In this document: piece by piece, positions 1-10,450 of the stretch
Position numbering within the stretch: position 1 is the first letter of the stretch
Layout of the letters: every line of letters begins with the position of its first letter
DNA from: Sceloporus undulatus
Lineage: Eukaryota; Chordata; Lepidosauria; Squamata; Phrynosomatidae
DNA length: 64,000 nt
Direction of reading: 5' to 3'
NCBI RefSeq assembly: GCF_019175285.1
Contig: NC_056527.1
Span: forward strand, 108,145,129-108,209,128
Notes under the pieces: model-generated
What the model was told of the DNA's origin: nothing
Database searches by the model: none
What the model saw: the letters and a program-made list of their open reading frames with translations, nothing else
Translations under genes and position numbers: made by a program

Positions 1-1589
1 CCCCCCCCCCCCCCGAAAATGGAGGCTCGTGCATATTCAAGCCTCACAAGTTTGAATGGGGCGTGCCCCCACACGCGCCTTTGGAAATAGCAGAGGTTGT
101 CCCTGCAAAAATATTCGAGGGCACAGATCCCAGATATGTGAGGAGAGGTGACTGTATTGGATCAATGGGCTTCTGAAACACAGCAAAGAGCCAGCATTCT
201 GGTAGGGATATTTGATCCAACAGAACCTCACAACGAGAAGGATTCTTAGCCACTCAAAAAGCTTTAATCCATGACACGTGTTTCATTTCATCATAGTAAG
301 AAGCTAAACAGTATGTTTTACAAGAAGCAGTCCCAGTTTGAAGGGAAGGATGATTCTTTTCATTTTGGACCAAACTAGTTTTGGGTGAGAATAGCAGGTT
401 AGGCCTTGCAATTCTGCTATTTAGTATACCTTTAAAACAAGTGTGTGTGTGTGTGTGTTAAAACTGTCTTGTGATCAGACATCATGCATAATATTTGGTG
501 TATGGCTCTTGTTCAAGCTTCCCATTTTACCTTGTGACTCCATTAAGCAAACTGCTGGGCAAGACAACTGGCTTCTAATGCGTCTTTCTCCATTTAAACA
601 GCTAAGCATTTCCTTAGTTCCATTTAGCTACAAGTTTAAAATGATGTCACTGTAAGTGAAATATGGCATGAATTGTGGTAAATTGTCAGGATTGCTAATG
701 TCCCATGTAGATGTATAGATGCACTCCAATGAAAAGACAGAAATGTATGCACTTGAGAGAATTAAAAATTACTAAAAGAGAGCTTGCTAATCTCTGAAGT
801 GAATGTGTCTGTTCCAACTTTATCCACCTGCCATCCTCAACATCCAGCTTTATTTTGACTGATTTAATATTTTTAAAACACTAATTGAACCTGTCCGAAA
901 AATATGCAGGTTAATTAGAAACAAATTACAAGCCATGGTGGATTTTAATTTTTTTTTTTAGTTCATTCACACTTTAACTCCTGGATATAGTATTTGGAAT
1001 AATGTGCATTATTATTTATGTTTTACCCATATATTAAAAACAACATTCTTATCACATTCTTATCTCAATTCTCAAAAGCATAGGACAGTTGTTAATTATT
1101 AATCACTGCCTGGATTCCATTATCACTCTAAGGAGTTCATAGTGAATTCCGTATTGTAGAGTACATGGATGACAGGGCACAGAATTGCTGTGAGGATGCA
1201 CAGGGTATAAGGGAAAGGTTGTGGGATGATCTGGTGAGTTTATCTCATCTATATATTACTGATCTAGGATTGTAATTCTGTTCTTTTGTGTTAAGAAACA
1301 TAAGTTCCTTATATTGATTTCCTCAGTGCCCAGATGCAGCTGCCCTGAGGGTAGGGGGGGTTTACAGTCCATACAGCTATAGCTTGTCTGGTGGTGAGAT
1401 GGAGCCATCTCTGAGGTGGAGAATCTGCCTCTTAATCAGGAAGGCTTCTTGCAATGGATTCTTCATTAGATGTCAAGACGCAGCCGCCTCCAGGGTAAAG
1501 CATAGCTAATTACTGCAGGACACTAGGATATACTTTCACTAGTCTGGACACTGACCTGGCTGGTTTTTGTCCTTCTCCCCCTCCCGTAG
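1..1589. other. MAZ intron, no gene seen
   Basis: Non-coding sequence upstream of the first MAZ exon in the window. It starts with a run of about 14 C and contains a short GT microsatellite at about 441-460. The codons of the preceding zinc-finger exons of MAZ are not present, so those exons lie before the window. No clear transposon and no convincing reading frame were seen. Confidence 0.6.
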
Positions 1590-1777
1590 GGTTCACCACA
1601 GCGGCCTACCTCAGGGTCCACGCGGTCAAGGACCACGGACTGGCCGCCCCGCGGCTGGAGCGTTTCCTTTGCAAGCTGTGTGGCGTGCACTGCAAGACCC
1701 CGGCTCAGCTCAACGGGCATCTGCAGACGCACGCAGGAGAAGGGGCCGCGGCCACTGAGGGCCAACCGCTGCGGTGA
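1590..1777 (+). CDS. MAZ: MAZ alternative terminal exon A (zinc-finger version)
   Basis: MAZ (MYC-associated zinc finger protein) is a nuclear C2H2 regulator that binds G-rich DNA. A pyrimidine tract and TAG precede 1590. Two bases complete a glycine codon, then the frame reads FTTAAYLRVHAVKDHG from 1592 and stops with TGA at 1775-1777. The start completes the finger opened in the missing upstream exon (helix part ending H-x4-H). A further whole finger follows: C-K-L-C, twelve residues, then H-L-Q-T-H. The tail after the finger (AGEGAAATEGQPLR) is short and differs from what I recall of mammalian MAZ. From memory, human MAZ has an isoform with this same FTTAAYLR exon and another lacking it, so this and 2868-2989 look like mutually exclusive last exons. 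Both accept the same phase (one base from upstream plus GG or GT). The 5' part of the gene lies outside the window. Confidence 0.88.
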
Positions 1778-2867
1778 AACGCTGGCCGGGCCACCAGGCA
1801 AGAGCCACTTCCTTCTGTCCTAGGGGATGGGGAGGGGGGTACCCCTTTGTCCCATAGGATATCAAGGTGTCAGTGTATTTTCAGTGGAAGAAGGGAGAAC
1901 CCCAATTCCCCTGGGGCGGCTGCATCCTAAATTAGAATCTCTCTGACCTCATTCCAGGGCCTGCATGTTGTAGTGTCTTTCTAGGTTTAGGTGTTCATAT
2001 GTCACTCAGGAGATTCCTTCTTCAGGTCCATCATAAAAGGAGAGAATGTGAACTTCATGAGGGAAAAATTAAAAAGGCATACACATTCCTTTGAATGTTT
2101 CATTTATCTAAATAAGATTCCAAGGGAAACTATTGTTTTCCAAACACCAGCAGGCAATGAAATTTCTTCATTTGAACAAAAAGAACAGTAAGAATGTGGG
2201 CCGCTAGTCATTTAGTGAGATTAGCAACAGATCTAGTATACCGATAGTTGTTTGGGGTCCTTTGTACATTTAGAGGCTTTGCCTTTCACAGAATAACATG
2301 CATAGCTGGTGTTTTTGAGATATCACTGATTGTGAGGTTGGAGTACATTAATGAATTTCCAAGAGGTTTGATGGGAACAATGGAACGTTTTCCAGATTAA
2401 TTCATTCTTATGAATGTATTTCTTTGTGTTGGATTGCCTCATACAACCTGGAGAACTGTGATGGAATGCACTGCAGGGAGCTAACCTATGAGAATCAAGC
2501 CTTTTATTGTGGAAAATGACAGCAACTACTGTCCAGATGTTCATTATCTGAGTGAATTTCTATATTGTCTTCAGTAGAAGGCCTCAGAAGTTTCAGATTA
2601 GCCTTACTTTATTAAATGTATATTCATGAAGGCATTTCCTTTTTAGCCTTTTAGGGAGGGAACCTTTCTTTGGGATGTCGATGAAGATAGGACTTTGGAG
2701 GGGCAGCTGCATCCATGCCTCCTTTACCACATGAAATCAAATGTTTCTCTACCCAAAATTCTAGTTTAAGGCAGTGGAGGGGTCAGATACATGTTTGTCT
2801 TATTATGGAATGCATCTCCTGAGGGTGAGACACACATTTGACTTTCTGCATCTGTCTTCCTCCACAG
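1778..2867 (+). other. between the two alternative MAZ last exons
   Basis: This is an intron for the isoform ending at 2989 and may also hold the 3' UTR of the isoform ending at 1777. No reading frame, transposon or obvious AATAAA signal was recognised. A pyrimidine-rich acceptor (TTCCTCCACAG) ends it. Confidence 0.5.
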
Positions 2868-2989
2868 GTACGGGTGAGGTCTGCCCCCTCGCGGCAGCCG
2901 TCTCGGCCCCACCTCCCGCTGCCGTCACGGTGCTGCCCATGGAGGGAGCTTCGGTTGTGAGCCAAGCCCTCCCCACACAGCCCTGGTGA
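2868..2989 (+). CDS. MAZ: MAZ alternative terminal exon B (Ala/Pro-rich tail)
   Basis: After the acceptor CCACAG at 2867, the frame reads TGEVCPLAAAVSAPPPAA and ends ALPTQPW with TGA at 2987-2989. From memory, human MAZ isoform 1 ends in the same way: TGEVCPMAAAA opens the exon, an alanine/proline stretch follows, and the end is LPSQPW. The alanine run is much shorter here. Like exon A, it enters in phase 1 (GT completes a glycine codon), so either exon can follow the same upstream exon. Choosing this exon truncates the protein before the last two zinc-finger segments and adds a low-complexity tail. Recognition is by sequence, so confidence is high. Confidence 0.9.
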
Positions 2990-4170
2990 TTTCTGGGAGC
3001 AGGGAGGCAGAAGTCCACCTGCCCAGTCCCATCCCTCTCCCTCACTGGCAGCTGGAGCCTCCAAGCCCAGATGGATATGCAGTGGCCATATTTGGGTTTC
3101 TAATTTAATGGTGGTTTCATTCATTCTCTCCCCTGCCTGTGCTCGTAAAATAGTGGGGCCAGGAAAGCACTTGCCTAGCCAAGGCAGAAGCTCTTGTTCA
3201 GAGACCCATGGAAGGGCTTTGTGTGCATTCAGAGAGCGCCCTCATTTTATTGACTCCTCTGCTCTATGACCCCTAACTCCTCCTCCCAAAGCAGTCCCAG
3301 GAATCCAGGCACCCCCTCCTGTTCCTATCTCTAATGAAACAGCTACAAGTCTTGGTCACCGTAAGTCTCTTGCTCATCCCAGCAGCACCCCGTTGCCCCA
3401 AATTAGCTACACAAAAAGAATGAGACAGTGGGACAGAAAGACAGGTTTGATTTGGGATCAGAAAGGGGAGGGCTGAAGGCTGAGGTAGCTGTGGGAAAGA
3501 ATTATGGAGTGACATTGCAGCTGGAGGGAGCCCAGAACTGGGAATAATGGGGTGTGGGTTAAGCGGTTGACAGAGGTTGTAGTGCCCACAGAGAAGTTAG
3601 AAAGGGGTACGAATCAGGCCTCGGGGGGCATAAGAGGTGCCTGGAGTTCAGATGAAGGGAGGGAGCTGCAGTGAAATGGAATAGAGAAGGTCTGTCTTCC
3701 TCCATGGCTGCAGTGGAGTGTCCTCCATTCCTCTGCTGAGGAGCTGCTCTGGATGTCCCTCCCTTGCCCCAGTGCCTCATTCTTCCACGGTGTCTGTTTT
3801 AATGCTCCATTCCCTCCGCTTCTCTCGTGGTTAGTGTTCCAAGCGTGTCAGCCTTCCACACCAAGCATCGATGCCCCCCACCCGCTGAACACCTTCCTTG
3901 TTGCATGCAACCCCCACTGATTGGGGTTAGAATCTCGCTTTTTTGTATTATATATATAAAAAGATCCCTTGACATTTAAAATAACCCCCCCCCCCTTTGT
4001 GTTTTTTTGTTTTTGTTAACACAAAATGTAATGAAGCAGTGTCCATCTATCCTCTCTCCCCTTGTTCCTTCCCTTTTACCTCGACCTCTTCCCTCTTCTG
4101 TAAACCCTTTCTGGATCTATGTCTGAACAGCAAAAGATTTTAGTAAAAACATTGAAGGAAAAACAAAACC
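2990..4170 (+). other. MAZ 3' UTR (end uncertain)
   Basis: Sequence after the exon B stop has no competing gene and few repeats. It contains a TTTTTGTATTATATATAT stretch near 3938-3958 and a C run near 3986. No canonical AATAAA was found. AGTAAA at about 4141 is the nearest plausible weak signal, so the 3' end is a guess. Confidence 0.4.
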
Positions 4171-4736
4171 CACACTCGTGCGTATGTGTATGTTTATTGA
4201 TAGGTTATTTCTGTGCCATTGTGTGTAAAGGAGAAAGATTGTGTTTCCTGGCCTTTTGCTCTTTACAGCGTCAGCTTCTTCTCCTGGGACTTTCTACGCC
4301 TGTGTGGGGAAAAAATCTAATGGCTCTCGCACCAGATCACAAACCTCAAGTGGGCTTCCTCAAACCTTGCTTTTTGTGCCCCCCTCCCCAATGGCTGCAC
4401 TTGGTCCCCCTTTACAGGAGACGAAGCCAATGCGGCCTTATGGCCAGACATCTGCGGCGGGGGAGCATTGCTTGTGCCTTGGCAAAGGCATCAGCGAATG
4501 CTGCGTCGTAGCTGGGCCCCAGTGTGAGGAGGGTTAATCTGTGGGCTGTTTCCATCCTCCTGCGTGTAGCAGCCAGGGCAGGTTATAAATAATGGATGAG
4601 AAACTGTGGATGCAAGGAAAATTTATATAATTTTCTCCCAGAGAGGAGAGGGGAGGAGACAGCTGAGGAAGCAGGATTCCCCCCAAACAAGGTTTTCTGT
4701 GCTGGTCTTCTGCATAGAGGGAGATAAAAAGTGCTG

Positions 4737-4915
4737 TGTTGATGGTGGTGGTGGGGAACCCCGCATGTGTGGGACTTTGCAGGGTGATCCCCAGTTGCGC
4801 CATAGACGGAGATAAAATGTGCTAGGAAGCCCAGTGGATAACCCATTTTATCTTTTACCCTGCAACTGGGGATCACCCTGCAAAGTACCATACATGCGGG
4901 GTTCCCCACCACCAA
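4737..4915. repeat. long inverted repeat (fold-back)
   Basis: About 52 bases at 4747-4798 return as the reverse complement at 4861-4913 with few mismatches. A second inner pairing (GATAAAATG at 4811 with CATTTTATC at 4844) extends the stem, leaving a short loop. It looks like a MITE or local inverted duplication just 3' of MAZ. No target-site duplication was identified. Confidence 0.7.
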
Positions 4916-5429
4916 CCCCTTCCTTTGGCTGCGTATCTTTTTCTGCTGCAGGAGTTGGTGCCTGTGGGCAGTCCCTTGGGGATACAGTGGCAGCATGGGC
5001 TCTTGTGGTGCCCCTTGCACTTGTGGCTGGCTGATACGAAGTTTCCTTCAGTTCCAGGGAGGATGTGGGAGAGATGTGGGACCTTTACCAGCCCAATCCC
5101 CACTGGTACTTTGCCCCTTCCAGATCAGCTGATGCTTCATAAAATCCCCAAACCACAACTCACTCACTCACTCGCCCCCCCCCCTCCTTGCGCTTGCATT
5201 GGAGAAGCAGGGTCGATGAGACCATTTGACGCGCTTCAGTGCAAAAGGGAGGGGAAGGGGCGTCTTTGCAGACAAAAGCTGCCGAAGGAGCAAGTTAAAA
5301 AGAGGTGGGTTGGAGGGCGAAGGGAAGAGGGAAGGGGGGCGGAGGCTGCATCTCTTGGCCATCTATCCCTCTTTCTACCAGGGAAGGAGGGAGGGGAGAA
5401 AAGGAGGGATACAGCAGAGGGAGGGGGTG

Positions 5430-5527
5430 ATGTGTGAGTAAAAGAAAAAGAGGGGAGGGCATCCATCCTTGCCAAGCCTTTGCCCAGCCCACCCCTTTCT
5501 GCCAGCTGGACCGAGCCCGAAGCCCAG
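5430..5527 (+). other. candidate non-coding first exon of PRRT2
   Basis: A G-rich, CpG-bearing tract contains CCCAG|GTAGGA, a good splice donor, with the last exon base at 5527. It lies on the right strand and upstream of the PRRT2 coding exon, whose acceptor at 20286 opens with only 15 untranslated bases, so a separate 5' exon must exist. The 5' limit is arbitrary. No start codon is needed here because translation begins at 20302. This is inference only; another donor in the tract could be the real one. Confidence 0.35.
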
Positions 5528-6003
5528 GTAGGAGACCCTGCATTTGGGGGATCCTTTCTCTCCCCCCCCCCACCAAAAAAAAGCCCCATCCCTCTGAAGG
5601 CTGCGGCAAGCGGGCGGGGGACGAAGCTGGGTGTGAACGCCAAAGGGGATCCAGCCAGGATTGGGGGGGGGGGGGGAATCAATGACAAGCAGAAGCCAAG
5701 GGGGCTGGGTAGGGGGGCCTTGGTGGCTGGAAACCTGAGGGATGGAGGGCTATTGGGGACTGTTTTGGAGGGGCTTTCCTAAATTGGGAAAGGCAGGTGG
5801 GTGGCAAAGGGGGGCGGAAGCGGGAGAGTAAAGGGGGGTGGGCTCGTGTCTCTGTGTGTGTGAAAGAGAGAGAAACGTGTCTGTGTGGAGGAATCCAAAA
5901 ATGGGTCGGAGGGATTAAACAACAACAAAAGGGGGGTCTGGTTTGGGGGAAAGGGGAGGAAAGGTGTGGGGAGGAGAGGCATTTTGGGGGGAGAAGAAGC
6001 AAT

Positions 6004-6153
6004 GGTGGGGAATGAGGGGATGGGGAGGGAAGCTGAAAACGGCTGGAGCAGGGAGTGGGGGAAAGGGGGCTGAACTGATAGGGGGCGCCCCCTTTCCCCC
6101 ACTCCCTGCCCCAGTTGTTTTCAGCTTCCCTCCCCATCCCCTCATCCCCCACC
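6004..6153. repeat. near-perfect 67-bp inverted repeat, G-rich arm
   Basis: Arm 6004-6070 and arm 6087-6153 are reverse complements with about 4 mismatches in 67, separated by 16 bases. One arm is almost pure purine with GGGG runs. This would form a very stable hairpin in DNA or RNA just inside the presumed PRRT2 intron 1. Confidence 0.85.
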
Positions 6154-6756
6154 TTTTAGGAGCCAAATGACTCCCCCCCCCCAAGCCTCCCTTGAGGAAG
6201 AAACCCCACTGAACGCCATGGGAGTGACTCCTGAGGAGACCCTGAGACCCCTTTCTGAGGGGGGAACTGTTCCTCCTTCAAGAAAGAGGGGTGTGTGTGG
6301 TGGGTTTGGGGGGTCTCCAATTCCCCTCAGGACTCAGGTGGGTGTGAAGAAGGGGACCCCAAAGTAGAGGAAATGGAGATGGTGGAGGAGTCTCTAAATG
6401 GGGGGGGGGAGCCCAGAAGCCCAGCATGGAGGTGAAGAGAAGGGAGGCTGTGGGGCTGTTGTGGGGTCTGAGGGAGAAGAAGAAGAAGAAGATGCTGAGG
6501 GAAGGCAACAGGTGAGGGAATTGGGGGGCAGGAAGAAAAGGGCGCCCCCACAGACAGGAGGTTTGGGTGGTAGGTGTGGTCATGGTCCACCTCTCCATTG
6601 CTTTCTATGGAGCAGAGTGAGGCATTCCCTCTTCAGGTGGCAGGTTTACTGGACGAAGGGCGCGAAGAAGGTGTAGCATATAAAACACCTTGTTGTTTTC
6701 AGTATCTGTTGCCTGTTGTAAATTCAAGGAAGAAACTACACAGTAATATATAGAGA

Positions 6757-6845
6757 GAGTCCTCCGAAGATGCCAGCCATCTGGCAAAGTCAGGAATAAA
6801 GTCTTCTAGAATATGGGCACATTGCACGAAAAACCCACAAAATGC
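6757..6845 (+). mobile_element. Penelope-like terminal fragment
   Basis: GAAGATGCCAGCC, then TCTTCTAGAATATGG and AAAAACCCACAAAA, match the terminal repeat unit seen better at 7768-7990, 46199-46285 and 54448-54650. Short and diverged. Confidence 0.5.
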
Positions 6846-6962
6846 TATACAAGATGAAGGTGTAGCTTCAGAACAGCCAGAACGGGTTGAAAGGAAGTCA
6901 GTAGCTTTATGTTAGAGGTATTTTAAGGGAGAAAAGAGAGAGAAGGAGGGAGGAGTATGGAC

Positions 6963-7139
6963 TTTATGGTACATGAAAAAAGACGGGAGCAGAGCGCTTT
7001 GCTCCCGTCAATATCACACAATAATGCGAAGATTTTCACACAACGCGTGCAACCGACTCGTGTGAAAATCTTCACATTATGTGCGATATTGACGGGAGCA
7101 AAGCGTCTTGCTCCCGGCCTTTTTTCGCTGTGCCATAAA
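6963..7139. mobile_element. palindromic MITE
   Basis: The left end TTTATGGTACATGAAAAAAG and the right end pair over about 80 bases, covering GACGGGAGCA, CCCGTCAATATC and GAAGATTTTCACAC. Within each arm, GACGGGAGC/GCTCCCGTC forms a smaller hairpin. It is non-coding, with few mismatches. The superfamily could not be assigned. Confidence 0.75.
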
Positions 7140-7377
7140 ATCCTATGTTTGTTTGTTGATGCAGGATTGTTGGTGGCATTTTTGTGCCATGAATCAAAAA
7201 TACACATAGTTTGGGTTATTTGTTCATTGGTGTATCTGTCAAGAAGGGATTTCCTGTTTTATCTAGTTTGGTCCTGACGGGTGCCTTGAAATGCGAGGAC
7301 AAGGGGCTTGTGGTGCCACTAGCGGGGTGCGGCCCACACTGGGTGACACTTCAGAAAAAGGGTGACACTCGCTAGAT

Positions 7378-7570
7378 TACTCTTATAGTGCTGCTATTCC
7401 ACTTTGACTGCTCTGGCTGCCTCCTGTTGCATTCTGGGATTTGCAGTTTAAGGAGGGGCATTTAGAATTCTCAGCCAGAGAGCTCTTAGGCCTCACTGAA
7501 CTACAAACCCCAGAATGCAACAGGAGGCAGCCAGAGCAGTCAAAGTGGAATAGCAGTGCTATAAGAGTAT
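7378..7570. mobile_element. palindromic MITE
   Basis: CTTATAGTGCTGCTATTCC at the left is mirrored by GGAATAGCAGTGCTATAAG at the right. The arms run nearly the whole length (GCTCTGGCTGCCTCCTGTTG on one side and its complement on the other). It belongs to the same broad class as the elements with a CTACAAACCCCAGAAT core elsewhere in the window. Confidence 0.75.
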
Positions 7571-7767
7571 AGTGTTCCTCATGGTGAAGAACAAGGGCAA
7601 GCACCCTATTTTGGCCACCCACCCAGCTGCCTCCCTCCCACAGCGGGTGACACCGGGCATGGGGACACCATGGACAGGGGCATCACTTGTGGCCCAGCCT
7701 CAGGTGGCAAAATGTCTTGGGCCTCCCTTCTCCAGATGTGGTAGGACAGAAGTGATATGGAATGGAT

Positions 7768-7990
7768 ACTATGTGAAGTCAAAGGCTTTCACAGCCAGAA
7801 TCCCTAATTTTTTGTGGTGTTTTCAAATTATGTGGCTGTGTTCTGGAAGAGTTTGTTCCTGCCGTTTCATCTGCATCTGTGGCTGGCCTCTTCAGAGAAA
7901 TCTTCTGAATCCCCTGAAGATGCCAACAAAAGATGCTGGTAAAACTCTTCCAGAACATGGCCACATAGCCCAAAAAACCCAGAAAAAAAC
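7768..7990 (-). mobile_element. Penelope-like terminal repeats, inverted pair, hammerhead-like core
   Basis: The unit runs (minus strand) from a CTGAAGA...GAAAC core through CTCTTCCAGAACA and ACAAAAAATTAGGGATTC to TGTGAAAGCCTTTGAC. A second, shorter copy lies in the opposite orientation at about 7915-7990. On the minus strand, CTGAAGA and GAAAC flank GC-rich complementary segments at 7864-7895, the layout of the hammerhead ribozymes known in Penelope-like terminal repeats. Confidence 0.55.
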
Positions 7991-8499
7991 AACGGATACT
8001 ATGTTGAGGCTCCCATTGTGGGACAAGAGAAAGAACAATGGTGTGTGTGTAAGGAAGGATCTAAAAGGAGATGATGGTTGGGAATGGGAATGGAACAATA
8101 TCCATGAAGGATGCTCAGGGAGGGCAGATTAGGCAATTAGTGTGGCTTTAGACATGGAAGAATTTGAACCACAGGGTTAGGGTAGATATGGTATTTATGT
8201 CTTTGGGGGTACAAATTTATATAGTATCCTTACTCCCATAGCACAAAAGCAGGGAGTGGGGATGATCTAGATGTAGTTGGGCTCAAGTTTCCATCAGTCT
8301 GGACCAACTTTGCTGATCAGAGTGTTGAAAGTTGTAGTCCTGCATCAAGAAGGTCACAGGTTCCTAATCCTATGCTCCCAACTGCTTTACCTAACAAAAG
8401 GATTATCACTGCATTGTATCGCCTTGGCATATCTGCTAAATTCACTGTCCTCCATCTGCAAATGATATGAAACTTCTAGGATTTTCTCATATAAGTAAA

Positions 8500-9395
8500 A
8501 AGCATCTGGATGTCTTATCACAAGTAAAACATGAGCCAACAGTGTGATACAGCAGCCAAAAAAAGCCAATGCAGTTCTGGGCAGGAATATAATGTCCAAA
8601 TCAAGGGGACTATTTGTTCCACTCTATTCTGCTTTGGTCAGACCTCACCTGAAATATTGTGTCCAGTTTTGGGCAATCCAGTTCAAGGATATGCTGGAGT
8701 GTGAACAGAGAAGGGTGACCAAGATGATCAAAGGTCTGGAAACCAAGCTATATAAGGAACAATTGAATGTGCTGGATATGTTTGGCTTGGAGAACCAAAG
8801 ACTGACAGGTGACATGAAAGCCATCTTTAAATATTTGAATGGCATGTAGAAGATAGAGTAAGCTTGCTTTCTCTTGCACCAGAGACAAGAACATGAACCA
8901 ATGGGTTCAAATTACTGCAACAAAGATTCCACCTAAACATTAGGAAGAACTTTCTTACTATGGCTGCATCTGCACTGCAGAAATAATCCAGTTTGACACC
9001 ATTTTAACTGCCATGGCTCAGTGCCTTGGAATTCTGAGAATTGTAGTTTGTTGTGGCACCAGAAACTCTCTGACAGAGATAGCTAAATGTCTCACAGAAC
9101 TACAAATCCCAGAATTCCATACCATTGAGCAGTAGCAGTTGAAGTGATGTCAAACTGCATTATTTCTGCAGTGTGGATGCAGCCTATAAGAGCTGTTTAC
9201 AGTGGAACGGATTCCCTTGGAAGATTTAAAATGCCCATCTTTGGAGGTCTTTAAACAGAAGTTGGATGGGCCTCATTCAGGAATGCTTTTATTATGTTTT
9301 CTTGAATGGCAGAGGACTAGATTAGATGGCCCTTCTGGTACGTTCCTGCTTTCAACTTTAAGGTGCTATTATTCCATCAAACTTGCATAATTTAG
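8500..9395 (+). mobile_element. CR1-type LINE 3' fragment
   Basis: 8550-8848 encodes the end of a CR1-like reverse transcriptase (LYSALVRPHLKYCVQFWA, then RRVTKMIKGLE). It is followed by the typical 3' untranslated part with AGATTCCACCTAAACATTAG, and AGATGGCCCTTCTGGT near the end. The same 3' part appears reversed at 10127-10450. A MITE interrupts it at 8962-9184. Confidence 0.85.
8962..9184. mobile_element. palindromic MITE inserted in CR1
   Basis: Ends GGCTGCATCTGCACTGCAG and its complement, with a core of ACTACAAATCCCAGAATTCC. TAT flanks both sides (8959-8961 and 9185-9187), and the flanks rejoin to the expected CR1 sequence (ACTTTCTTACTATAAGAGCTG). Palindromic build and 3-bp duplication suggest a Harbinger-like non-autonomous element. 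Confidence 0.8.
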
Positions 9396-9411
9396 GCTAA
9401 AATCCTACATA

Positions 9412-9639
9412 CAGTCGGCCTTTCTTATACACGGATTTTTTATACATGGAGTCAAGCATACACGGTTTGAACATTTTCAAAAAAGGTATGAATTTCAAAT
9501 ATCAAACCTTGATTTTCCATTTTTTATAAAGACACCATTTTGCTATATCATTATATTTAATGGGACTTGAGCATACACAGATTTTGTTATCCACGGGGGA
9601 TCTTGGAACCAAATGCCAGCATATAACAAGGGTCCACTG
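9412..9639 (+). mobile_element. Tigger-like (Tc1/mariner) MITE
   Basis: Starts CAGTCGGCCTTTCTTATACA and ends GGGTCCACTG, flanked by TA on both sides. It contains AAACCTTGATTTTCCATTTT and TTTAATGGGACTTGAGCATA. Related copies are at 31615-32190, 32880-33075 and 51392-51619. Confidence 0.85.
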
Positions 9640-10126
9640 TACATACTTATTTGGGAGGATGTCCCACTGAACCCAATGGGTCTTACTACTGAATAAACAT
9701 ATATAGCAAGTGGGAGTGTTTTCTTTCATCCAGACACTCCAGACTGCCCTGTTTCTGTGCAAAAAAAAGTGAATTTTCTGTCCTGGAAGTATCCAGGAGC
9801 AGCAATTTGTTTAAATAGGTGGCAACCACCACCCCACTGGCTGACAACATCTGTCACTTTGGTGCAGGATAAATTCCTACTGGCAGAGTTCTGTAACAGA
9901 ATACCTAAACCGCATGACAATGTAGCACAAGGCATGTGGATCAGTGGTCAATGTACACTGCCAAAAATTCATTGGGCAATTGCAAGGGACAAAAGCAGTG
10001 CACATTCACACTCTATTTTAATTTGCTATTGAATGCTCAACGGTCCGATATGAACAATGACCATTACACATTGTCCCCCCCAAAAAATCACTATGCATAT
10101 GTAACACAACCTGTGCCTGCATGTGC

Positions 10127-10450
10127 TATAGAATCATAGAGCTGAAAGAGACCTCTAGGGCCATCCAGCCCAACCCCCTGCCATGCAGGAACTCACAATC
10201 ACAGCACCCTGACAGATGGTCATCCAGCCTCAGTTTAAAGACCTTCAAAGAAGGAGACGTCACCACTCTGTGAGGAAATGTGTTTCACTGTTGAACAGCT
10301 CTTACTGTCAGAGGGTTCCTCCTAATGTTGAGGTGGAATCTCTTCTCCTGTAGTTTGAATCCATTGTTCTGGGTTCTATTTTCTGGAGCAGCAGAAAACA
10401 AACTTGCTCCATCCTCAGTATGACACCTCTTCAAATACTTATACAGGGAC
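10127..10450 (-). mobile_element. CR1-type LINE 3' end, reversed
   Basis: Begins with ATAGAATCATAGAGCTGAAAG, the complement of the CR1 tail, and matches the 3' part of the 8500-9395 copy over its length. The ATTCTATG-type terminus fits CR1. Confidence 0.85.

Larger units (their letters stand above)
4900..6700 (+). promoter_or_regulatory. G-rich tract between MAZ and PRRT2, likely promoter region
   Basis: Long runs of GGGAGGG, GGGGAGG and GGGGG on the + strand, with clustered CpGs, contrast sharply with the AT-rich flanks. Such runs match the G-rich motif known to be bound by MAZ and Sp-type factors, and could form G-quadruplexes. The position just before the inferred PRRT2 first exon suggests a promoter. 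Many long open frames here are artefacts of stop-poor composition. Confidence 0.45.

Noticed and set aside
5236-6184. Several 100-157-codon frames in the G-rich tract
   Set aside because: Stop-poor purine/pyrimidine composition makes open frames on both strands; the peptides are Pro/Gly/Ser low complexity.
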